This document shows, one piece after another, positions 1-5,124 of a stretch of 6,783 nt of DNA. Source of the DNA: Propionibacteriaceae bacterium (GTDB lineage Bacteria > Actinomycetota > Actinomycetes > Propionibacteriales > Propionibacteriaceae); assembly GCA_027346035.1 (NCBI GenBank), contig DAIESZ010000331.1, positions 1 through 6,783 on the forward strand, read 5' to 3'. Both the position numbers and the translations under genes were made by a program. Under the pieces are notes generated by a model. That model did no database searches. It worked only from the letters and a program-made list of their open reading frames with translations, and had not been told where the DNA came from. Position 1 is the stretch's first letter. Each line of letters opens with the position of its first letter.

Positions 1-91
1 ACACCTTCTCGAACTCGACGCCCTCGGCCGGGGGTCGTCGTCCGGGGGTCCCCGCCGCCCCGGCGGGTCGCGGGGTGGGAACCGCGGGCAT
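1..91 (-). CDS. 5' end of the gene downstream of efp, probably nusB (partial)
   Basis: An open frame starts with an ATG that shares its A with the TGA stop of efp (TGATG overlap) and stays open to the window edge, giving 30 visible codons. The visible peptide starts [14 protein letters not shown] and is rich in Pro, Ala, Gly and Arg, so it would be a disordered N-terminal extension. No NusB domain is visible. The nusB call rests on the common actinobacterial order efp-nusB, plus the fact that the last visible codons (EFEKV) could lead into a usual NusB start (S-A-R-R-K-A-R). A second possible start is the GTG at positions 4-2, in the same frame, which would make the upstream 87 nt an untranslated spacer. 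The overlap suggests translational coupling to efp. NusB would act in rRNA transcription antitermination. The call stays uncertain because the conserved part lies outside the window. Confidence 0.4.
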   Translation of the reverse strand, partial: MPAVPTPRPAGAAGTPGRRPPAEGVEFEKV

Positions 92-654
92 CAGCCCTGC
101 ACGCGGCCCAGGTATTCACCCGTGCGGGTGTCGACCTTGACCCGCTCGCCGGTGGTGATGAACAGCGGTACCTGGATCTGCTTGCCGGTCTCGAGCGTCG
201 CCGGCTTCGTGCCGCCGGTGGACCGGTCGCCCTGCAGGCCGGGCTCGGTGTAGGTGATCTCGAGTTCGACAGAGGTGGGAAGGTCGATGTAGAGGGGGTT
301 GCCCTCGTGCAGCGCGACCGTGGCGATCTGGTTCTCCAGCAGATAGTCCTTCGCGTCGCCGACGGTGTCCTGCGGGATCGTCAGCTGATCGAAGGTCGTG
401 GAGTCCATGAACACGAACCCGTCGCCGTCGTTGTAGAGGTACTGCATGTCACGGCGATCGACCGTGGCCGAATCGACCTTGGTATCGGAGTTGAAGGTCT
501 TGTCGACCACCTTGCCGCTCAGCACGTGCTTGAGCTTCGTGCGCACCACGGTGTTGCCCTTGCCGGGCTTGTGGTGCTGGAACCACACCACCTGCCACAG
601 CTGACCGTCGAGGTCGAGCACCATGCCGTTCTTCAGATCGTTGGTCGAAACCAC
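91..654 (-). CDS. efp: Elongation factor P (EF-P)
   Basis: EF-P binds the ribosome between the P and E sites and speeds peptide-bond formation at polyproline stretches. The 187-residue length is normal. The N-terminal KOW-like domain (about 1-65) is followed by two OB-fold domains (about 66-128 and 129-187). The C-terminal family signature is intact: K150-P-A, G157, V162-P163 and G169. The tip loop of domain I reads HHKPGKGNT, with Lys32 as the residue that contacts the P-site tRNA. No lysine-modifying gene (epmA/epmB type) or EarP gene is visible nearby, so the lysine may act unmodified, as reported for actinobacterial EF-Ps; the usual actinobacterial PGKGP/PGKGG loop is PGKGN here. The start is a GTG at 654, chosen because AGAAAGGA (670-663), a long match to the 16S tail, lies 8 nt upstream and because homologues begin with STNDLKNG. 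The stop overlaps the next gene's ATG. Confidence 0.97.
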   Translation of the reverse strand: MVSTNDLKNGMVLDLDGQLWQVVWFQHHKPGKGNTVVRTKLKHVLSGKVVDKTFNSDTKVDSATVDRRDMQYLYNDGDGFVFMDSTTFDQLTIPQDTVGDAKDYLLENQIATVALHEGNPLYIDLPTSVELEITYTEPGLQGDRSTGGTKPATLETGKQIQVPLFITTGERVKVDTRTGEYLGRVQG

Positions 655-699
655 GTGTCGGATCCTTTCTGCGCCACCCGGCGGGCATAACGGCGACTA

Positions 700-705
700 A
701 GTCTA
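700..705 (-). promoter_or_regulatory. Possible -10 element of the efp promoter
   Basis: On the minus strand TAGACT fits the actinobacterial -10 form TANNNT and lies about 45 nt upstream of the efp GTG, giving a predicted 5' UTR near 40 nt. It overlaps the 8-bp palindrome GTCTAGAC (701-708). I see no convincing -35 (TTGAC-like) hexamer 16-18 nt upstream, so this is a position and -10 argument only. Confidence 0.3.
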
Positions 706-754
706 GACCACGCCGCAGCGTTCGAGATCCGCGTGCATCCGCCCCAGGAAGTGC

Positions 755-861
755 TTGAATCGAAGGGAGCCAGCGGTCCTGTCCTCGCGTGCCGACCACC
801 CGACGACATGTGGCGACGTCGCCGTGGGCTGAGACCGGAAGGGGTCGCCATGACCACCCAG
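755..861 (+). promoter_or_regulatory. Leader of paralogue 1, copy A of a duplicated leader
   Basis: This leader shares ordered motifs with the one before paralogue 2. It has TTGAATCGA at 755-763, GAGAC at 831-835, CGGAAGGGGTC at 836-846 (the Shine-Dalgarno GGAAGGGG, 5 nt before ATG), then ATGACCA and CCAG in the coding start. The 9-mer lies 95 nt before the ATG here and 93 nt before it in the other copy. TG at 752-753 precedes TTGAAT in both copies with one base between, so TG-N-TTGAAT could be an extended -10 promoter. That reading is an inference, since TTGAAT lacks the usual A at the second position and no -35 is evident. Sequence between the motifs has largely diverged. Confidence 0.45.
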
Positions 862-1473
862 CACAACCCCACGTCCCCTCAACCAGGACCATCCGACCTG
901 TGGCACGACGGCGTCCCGTCCCACCGGCCCGACGGGATGATTCCTCCGGAGGGCTGGGAGTCGTCGCCGAGCCCGTGGAGGGGCGACCCGCAGTGGACCA
1001 CCGCCTGGGAGGCCGCGACTCCGTCGGCCTGGCCCCCGCCCGGTGAGCCTGCCCCGGAGCCGACCCGGGTTCCCCCGGTGACACCGTCGGGGGGCGCGGC
1101 CCCCACGCCATCCACACCGACCCTCGGGGTCGTGTCGTTCGCGATCGTCACGTCGATGACCGTCGTGTGCCTCGTGTTCGCCTATCTGCTCGGCGGTGAC
1201 ATGGGCAGCCTCCTCGTCACGACCGGCGGGACCACCTTCGACCCCACCAACTTGTCCCAGTCCAGCCAGCAGGTGAGCGTCCGGGTCGTCCTGGGGTTCC
1301 TCGCCGCGGTCCTCGGATGCGCAGGCTGGATCATGTCGATCGTGGCGTACAACCGCCGCAGCGCGCGGTCGCTGTCGCTCGCCGCGATCATCGTCGGGTT
1401 GATCGTCCCGATGCTCGCCTTCATCGCGCTGCTCATGGCGGCCGGGCCCTACGTGCACCAGATCCCCCGGTGA
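850..1473 (+). CDS. Proline-rich N-terminus, three-helix membrane protein (tandem paralogue 1), function unknown
   Basis: I do not recognise the family. The 207-residue protein has a hydrophilic, Pro/Ser/Trp-rich N-terminus (1-90, with WPPPG at 61-65 and PP at 32-33 and 75-76), then three hydrophobic segments at about 92-115, 143-167 and 174-201. The loop after the second, NRRSAR (168-173), is basic and so should be cytoplasmic. That places the N-terminus inside, the 116-142 loop outside (with GGTTFDPT at 126-133) and the short tail ending QIPR outside. No signal peptide, catalytic motif or lipobox is visible. The C-terminal half aligns with the next gene through G-x-TT-x-D-x-T, NRRSAR and a QIP terminus. 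The ATG at 850 was chosen over the frame's earlier starts because GGAAGGGG lies 5 nt upstream and the same arrangement starts the paralogue. The general plan recalls small actinobacterial proline-rich membrane proteins of the DUF4190 type, but I cannot assign it there. Confidence 0.85.
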   Translation: MTTQHNPTSPQPGPSDLWHDGVPSHRPDGMIPPEGWESSPSPWRGDPQWTTAWEAATPSAWPPPGEPAPEPTRVPPVTPSGGAAPTPSTPTLGVVSFAIVTSMTVVCLVFAYLLGGDMGSLLVTTGGTTFDPTNLSQSSQQVSVRVVLGFLAAVLGCAGWIMSIVAYNRRSARSLSLAAIIVGLIVPMLAFIALLMAAGPYVHQIPR

Positions 1474-1523
1474 GCGTCGCCCGTGTCCGGCGGGGCACCG
1501 CTCCCGAATAGCCCGCACACTGG

Positions 1524-1628
1524 TTGAATCGACCTGACGCCGGCGTTCCCACCGAACGACAGGCGCACCACGATGACGAGAGCGGCTCATCGCCGAGACG
1601 CCCGGAAGGGGTCACGATGACCAACCAG
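1524..1628 (+). promoter_or_regulatory. Leader of paralogue 2, copy B of the duplicated leader
   Basis: It has the same ordered motifs as the leader of paralogue 1: TTGAATCGA at 1524-1532 (preceded by TG at 1521-1522), GAGAC at 1595-1599, CGGAAGGGGTC at 1603-1613 with the Shine-Dalgarno GGAAGGGG 5 nt before the ATG, and ATGACCA-CCAG at the coding start. The presence of TTGAATCGA suggests paralogue 2 may have its own promoter rather than depending wholly on read-through from paralogue 1, 143 nt upstream. The coding frame could formally extend up to the TTG at 1524, but the duplicated Shine-Dalgarno argues for the ATG at 1617. Confidence 0.45.
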
Positions 1629-2243
1629 AGCGATCCCTGGTCCACGGATCCGAACCGGCGGCCTCCGCCACCGGAGAACCCGCCCTACTCCCCATGGCAG
1701 CAACCCCCGCAGCCCGAAGTCCCACCCGCCTCCTCGTGGCAACAGCCCCCGCAGCCCGGAACGCCGCCGTACGCTCCGTGGCCGCAATCCGCCCAGCCGG
1801 GAATGCCGCCCGCCGGCTGGTATGCCCCCAACGGACCCGCGGGCCCCTACCCGTACGGGCCCCGCGGGTCCGGCCCGGGGCTCGGGACCGGAGCGTTCGT
1901 GCTCGTGGCGTGCATGACCCTGGCCACGATCGTGCTCGCGCATCTCGCCGGTCACGACCTCGGCGTGCTGATGCTCGAGGTGGGCAGCACCACCGTCGAC
2001 GCGACCCAGATCAGGGCAACCGACCCGGCCCTCACCCAGAGGCTCGGCACCTGGCTGCTGCTCGGCCTCATCGCCTCGCTGGCCGGCATCGGCGGGTGGA
2101 TCGCGGCCATCGTCGCGATCAACCGGCGCAGCGCCCGGCCGCTGGCGATCACCGCGATCGTCATCGGGGTGATCGCGCCGGTGCTGGGAATCGCCACGAT
2201 GATCGCGGCGGCCGCCCCGTTCCTGAGCCAGATACCCCAGTGA
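1617..2243 (+). CDS. Polyproline-repeat N-terminus, three-helix membrane protein (tandem paralogue 2), function unknown
   Basis: A 208-residue protein of an unrecognised family. Residues 1-88 are a Pro/Gln/Trp/Gly-rich cytoplasmic tail with PPPP at 16-19, three 14-residue repeats of the form PP-x3-W-x-Q-x2-QP-x2 (22-63), and Gly/Pro/Tyr-rich sequence to about 88. Three hydrophobic segments follow at about 91-112, 144-168 and 175-203. The extracytoplasmic loop carries GSTTVDAT (123-130), the cytoplasmic loop NRRSAR (169-174), and the protein ends SQIPQ. These motifs match paralogue 1 in order and position, so the pair is a tandem duplication; the N-terminal tails have diverged most. The tail could be a flexible protein-binding region, but no partner is indicated. 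The ATG at 1617 has GGAAGGGG 5 nt upstream. Translation of the PPPP and the many XPP sites would be expected to depend on EF-P, whose gene lies just upstream in the opposite direction. Confidence 0.87.
   Translation: MTNQSDPWSTDPNRRPPPPENPPYSPWQQPPQPEVPPASSWQQPPQPGTPPYAPWPQSAQPGMPPAGWYAPNGPAGPYPYGPRGSGPGLGTGAFVLVACMTLATIVLAHLAGHDLGVLMLEVGSTTVDATQIRATDPALTQRLGTWLLLGLIASLAGIGGWIAAIVAINRRSARPLAITAIVIGVIAPVLGIATMIAAAAPFLSQIPQ
1680..1805 (+). repeat. Three in-frame 42-bp tandem repeats in paralogue 2
   Basis: There are three consecutive 42-bp units, 1680-1721, 1722-1763 and 1764-1805. They encode the 14-residue blocks PPYSPWQQPPQPEV, PPASSWQQPPQPGT and PPYAPWPQSAQPGM. Units 1 and 2 are closest in both protein and DNA, and unit 3 has diverged in its middle. 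The preceding PPPPEN (residues 16-21) matches the second half of a unit, and PPAG (64-67) looks like the decayed start of a fourth. The period is a multiple of three, so gain or loss of a unit would keep the frame. Confidence 0.8.
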
Positions 2244-2349
2244 CCGGTCACGTCAGCACCCGACGGAACCCGCAGGACTGACGCTCAGCGCCGGGTGACC
2301 CCGTCTGATCAAGGGGTGATGGCCACTGCGGTGCGGCACTCCGCCCGGC

Positions 2350-2355
2350 TAGGGT
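2350..2355 (+). promoter_or_regulatory. Possible -10 element for the epimerase gene
   Basis: TAGGGT fits the actinobacterial -10 form TANNNT and would place transcription start near 2362, about 40 nt before the ATG at 2402. A -35 match is poor (CTGCGG at 2326-2331 with an 18-nt spacer). If real, the epimerase gene has its own promoter within the 158-nt gap after paralogue 2. Confidence 0.35.
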
Positions 2356-2401
2356 GGTCGAGAGCGCGCCGGGGTGTCCGGCGTCCGCAGGGGAGGTCGT
2401 C

Positions 2402-3391
2402 ATGGGTCGCAGTGTGCTCTTCGTCGGTGGCAGCGGGATCATCTCCACCGGCAGTGTCGTCCGCGCCCTCGAGCACGGCTGGGAGGTGAGTGTTCTCAAC
2501 CGTGGGCGCAGCGCCCAGCGGCCGCTGCCCGCCGCGGTCGAACATCTCACCGCCGACATCGCCGACCGGCAGGCGGTGGCCTCGGCGGTCGCGGGACGAG
2601 ACTTCGACGTGGTGTGCCAGTTCCGTGCGTTCACCCCGGACACGGTGCGCGCCGACGCCGACCTGTGGCGCGGACGCACCGGACAATACGTGTTCATCAG
2701 CTCCGCGTCGGCCTACCAGACGCCTCCCCGGCACCTGCCGATCACCGAGAGCACGCCGCTGCGCAATCCCCACTGGGACTACAGCCGAAACAAGATCGCC
2801 TGCGAGGACGTGCTCGTCAAGCTGTGGCGCGACGAGGCGTTCCCTGCGACGATCGTCCGCCCGTCACACACCTACGACCGCACCCTCTGCCCGCTCGACG
2901 GCGGCGGCGCGACGCTGGCCCGGCTCCTGTCCGGCGCGCCGGTCGTGGTGCACGGGGACGGCGCGTCACTGTGGACGCTGACCCACACCACCGATTTCGC
3001 CAAGGCCTTCGTCGGGCTGCTCGGACGTCCGGAGGCGGTCGGTGACGTGTTCCACATCACCTCCGACGAGTGGCTGACCTGGGACGCGATCGTCGGGATG
3101 CTCGCCGACGCCGCGGGCACGGAGGCGAACATCGTCCACGTCCCCAGCGACGTCATCGCGGCCGCCGATCCCGAGTGGGGGGCGGGCCTGCTCGGCGACA
3201 AGACGCACTCGCTGATCTTCGACAACACCAAGGTCAAGACCCTCGTGCCGGAGTTCGTGTGCACCACGCCATTCAGTGAGGGCGCCCGCGAGATCATCGC
3301 CTGGCACACCGCCGAACCGGATCGGATCCGGGTCGACCCGCGTCAGGAGGCGCTCATCGCGGGCCTGGTGGAGCGTTTCTCCGTGCGGTGA
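2402..3391 (+). CDS. NAD(P)-dependent epimerase/dehydratase-like SDR protein
   Basis: A 329-residue protein of the extended or atypical short-chain dehydrogenase/reductase superfamily. The N-terminal Rossmann strand and glycine-rich turn read VLFVGGSGIIS (5-15), followed by LNRG (32-35) at the end of the second strand and D52 in the adenine-contacting position. The catalytic region has SSASAY (100-105) and Y127-x3-K131, so the usual Ser/Tyr/Lys set is intact. The C-terminal part (about 170-329) is the variable substrate-binding region, with VHGDG and a T-H-T-T-D-F-A-K stretch typical of sugar-nucleotide epimerase relatives. It resembles bacterial homologues of the plant CSP41 group, but its substrate cannot be read from the sequence. 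The ATG at 2402 has AGGGGAGG (2389-2396) 5 nt upstream and sits right before the Rossmann strand, so the longer GTG start at 2354 is rejected. It follows paralogue 2 by 158 nt and converges on aroB with a 10-nt gap. No sugar or cell-wall genes are beside it. Confidence 0.9.
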   Translation: MGRSVLFVGGSGIISTGSVVRALEHGWEVSVLNRGRSAQRPLPAAVEHLTADIADRQAVASAVAGRDFDVVCQFRAFTPDTVRADADLWRGRTGQYVFISSASAYQTPPRHLPITESTPLRNPHWDYSRNKIACEDVLVKLWRDEAFPATIVRPSHTYDRTLCPLDGGGATLARLLSGAPVVVHGDGASLWTLTHTTDFAKAFVGLLGRPEAVGDVFHITSDEWLTWDAIVGMLADAAGTEANIVHVPSDVIAAADPEWGAGLLGDKTHSLIFDNTKVKTLVPEFVCTTPFSEGAREIIAWHTAEPDRIRVDPRQEALIAGLVERFSVR

Positions 3392-3401
3392 TCCGCCTCC
3401 G

Positions 3402-4484
3402 TCAGGAACGCAGCGACGCGAACGCCTCCTCGAGCACCCGCTCGTCGGGGGCTTCGATGAGTTCGACCTGGCCGATCCGGGGAAGGCCAATGAGCCGAAG
3501 CGTCGACCCGCGCGCCTTCTTGTCACGGCCCATGATCGCCCGCAGGTCGCTGAAGTCGGCCCCGTCGTAGGTGATGGGGAGCCCCAACGACCTCAGCACG
3601 TCACGATGGCGTCGCACCGTCTCCGGGTCGAGTCCGAGCAGACGTCGGGACACCTCGGCCATGAAGACCATGCCCACGCTCACCGCGTCGCCGTGGCGCC
3701 ACGAGAAGTGGTGATGTGCCTCGATCGCGTGCGCCAGCGTGTGACCGTAGTTGAGTCCCTCGCGCCCCACCGAACCAGCCGTCGAGGTGGCCTCACGCAG
3801 GTCGGCGGACACCACCCCGGCCTTGTATTCGATCGCCCGGCGGACGATCTCGGCGAAGCGCACACTCGTGACGTCGCGGGCGTCGGCGGCGTCCTGCTCG
3901 ATGAGGTCGAGGATCCGAGGATCCTGGCAGAAGCCCGCCTTGGCCGCCTCGGCCAGGCCCGAGCTCACCTCGGCCTCCGGCAGGTCGCTGAGGGTGTCGA
4001 GGTCGCACAACACCCCCGCCGGCTCCCAGAAGGCCCCGACCAGATTCTTGCCCGCGGGCACGTTGATGCCGGTCTTCCCGCCCACCGCGGCGTCGACCAT
4101 CGCCAGCACGGTTGTCGGCATCGCCACATATCGGACGCCGCGCAGCAGCGTCGCGGCCACGAAGCCCGCCAGATCGGTGGTCGCTCCCCCGCCGAAGCCG
4201 ACGACCAGGTCGTTGCGGGTGAAGCCCGCGTCGAGCAGGGTGTTCCAGCAGTCGACGAGCACTCCGGACGACTTGGCGGGCTCGCCGTTCGGCACCCGCA
4301 CGGCGAGGACCTCGGTCGGCCCGGGGAAGTCGGCGGCCAGCTTGGCCACCCGGTCGGACAGCACGTCGGGGTGGATGATCGCGACCCGGCTCGCGCCAGC
4401 CGCGAGTTCGGGGAGCCGGGCGGCGCAGCCGGCCTCGATGAACACCTCGTAGGGTCGTTCACTCGCCACGTGGACGCTCGTCAT
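3402..4484 (-). CDS. aroB: 3-dehydroquinate synthase
   Basis: Cytoplasmic NAD- and metal-dependent enzyme converting DAHP (3-deoxy-D-arabino-heptulosonate 7-phosphate) to 3-dehydroquinate, the second step of the shikimate pathway. The 360-residue length is normal. With the start used here, the NAD-binding GGGATTD is at about 98-104, MVDAAVGGKTGIN at about 129-141 and the SGLAE block at about 175-179. The metal ligands of the family appear as E179, H248 (in GHTLAHAIE) and H264 (in WRHGDA). The gene follows aroK by about 40 nt in the same operon and is the last aro gene before the strand switch. Two upstream in-frame starts exist (GTG at 4493 and ATG at 4490). The ATG at 4484 is preferred because AGGTGAT (4495-4489), a strong match to the 16S tail, lies upstream at a proper distance and overlaps the earlier candidates. 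No dehydroquinase gene (aroQ/aroD) follows it, so step 3 must be encoded elsewhere. Confidence 0.97.
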   Translation of the reverse strand: MTSVHVASERPYEVFIEAGCAARLPELAAGASRVAIIHPDVLSDRVAKLAADFPGPTEVLAVRVPNGEPAKSSGVLVDCWNTLLDAGFTRNDLVVGFGGGATTDLAGFVAATLLRGVRYVAMPTTVLAMVDAAVGGKTGINVPAGKNLVGAFWEPAGVLCDLDTLSDLPEAEVSSGLAEAAKAGFCQDPRILDLIEQDAADARDVTSVRFAEIVRRAIEYKAGVVSADLREATSTAGSVGREGLNYGHTLAHAIEAHHHFSWRHGDAVSVGMVFMAEVSRRLLGLDPETVRRHRDVLRSLGLPITYDGADFSDLRAIMGRDKKARGSTLRLIGLPRIGQVELIEAPDERVLEEAFASLRS

Positions 4485-4488
4485 CGCC

Positions 4489-4495
4489 ATCACCT
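4489..4495 (-). promoter_or_regulatory. Ribosome binding site that decides the aroB start
   Basis: On the minus strand AGGTGAT pairs with the AUCACCU of the 16S rRNA 3' tail. It overlaps the alternative GTG (4493) and ATG (4490), and leaves 4 nt from its last base (8 nt from AGG) to the ATG at 4484, which is therefore the likely start. Confidence 0.6.
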
Positions 4496-4524
4496 GTCGT
4501 CGGGGGAGGGGGTCGGGCCGCCGG

Positions 4525-5124
4525 TCAGCCGGCCGGTGGGGCCTCGTCGTCGGCCTCGGCGGGGAGGGCTCGGCCGGTCACGGCCTCGACCACGGCCCGG
4601 GCCGCGTGGCGCGCCTTGAGCCCGTCGGTGTCGACGGTGATCGTCGCGCACCGCTCGTAGAGGGGTGTTCGTTCCTTGAGGAGGGCAACCAACCTGCCGC
4701 GCACGTTTCCGAGGAGCAGCGGGCGCAGGCTGTTCATGCCGACCCGCCGGGTCGCTTGGGTGATCGACACCTTGAGCCAGACGACCTGGTGACCGGCGAG
4801 CGCGTCGCGAATGTCGGGGTCCATCACCGCACCGCCGCCGAGCGACACGACTCCCCCGCTGTCCAGCAGGTCGATGGTCGTGTCGCGTTCGAGCCGGCGG
4901 AAGTACGCCTCGCCGTCGTCGAGGAAGATGTCACCGATCCGCTTGCCGGCTCGCTGCTCGATGACCTCGTCGACGTCGACGAACTCCAGTCCGAGTCGTT
5001 TGGCGACCAGGGCCCCGACCGTCGACTTGCCGGACCCGGGCGCACCGATGATCACGATGCTGCCGGTACCGCCCGCGGTGAACGGTTCCCCGCCCATCGA
5101 CTCACTGCCCGCCGCCTCACCCAT
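4525..5124 (-). CDS. aroK: Shikimate kinase
   Basis: ATP-dependent phosphorylation of shikimate to shikimate 3-phosphate (step 5 of the pathway), a cytoplasmic P-loop kinase. Of 199 residues, the Walker A motif is GAPGSGKST (27-35). Shikimate-contacting elements are DVD (50-52), the FRRLE segment (75-79) and GGGA (96-99). The lid-side arginine is in LRPLL (R134), with a further conserved arginine in YERCA (R158). Compared with the typical length of about 170, it has roughly 20 extra N-terminal residues before the first strand and an acidic, Pro/Ala-rich tail ([14 protein letters not shown]). The chosen ATG at 5124 lies inside the last codons of aroC (8-nt overlap, CATGGGTGA), which suggests translational coupling. 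An internal ATG at 5097 (Met10) would also leave the whole kinase fold intact, and neither has a strong Shine-Dalgarno, so the N-terminus is uncertain. Confidence 0.95.
   Translation of the reverse strand: MGEAAGSESMGGEPFTAGGTGSIVIIGAPGSGKSTVGALVAKRLGLEFVDVDEVIEQRAGKRIGDIFLDDGEAYFRRLERDTTIDLLDSGGVVSLGGGAVMDPDIRDALAGHQVVWLKVSITQATRRVGMNSLRPLLLGNVRGRLVALLKERTPLYERCATITVDTDGLKARHAARAVVEAVTGRALPAEADDEAPPAG

Noticed and set aside
703..1590. A 295-codon minus-strand frame opposite paralogue 1
   Set aside because: Composition is Arg/Asp/His/Gly-rich low complexity, and the plus-strand frame has a good ribosome binding site, transmembrane helices and a paralogue.
1694..2281. A 195-codon plus-strand frame overlapping paralogue 2
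   Set aside because: It is an out-of-frame Arg/Ala-rich shadow; the frame from 1617 has the ribosome binding site, repeats and membrane helices.
2297..2317. ACCCC/GGGGT inverted repeat after paralogue 2 as a terminator
   Set aside because: Only a 5-bp stem with a 10-nt loop and no T-tract.
3276..4619. A 447-codon open frame on the plus strand opposite aroB
   Set aside because: It is antisense to a well-supported aroB, is His/Arg-rich and has no domain; it overlaps the epimerase 3' end in another frame.
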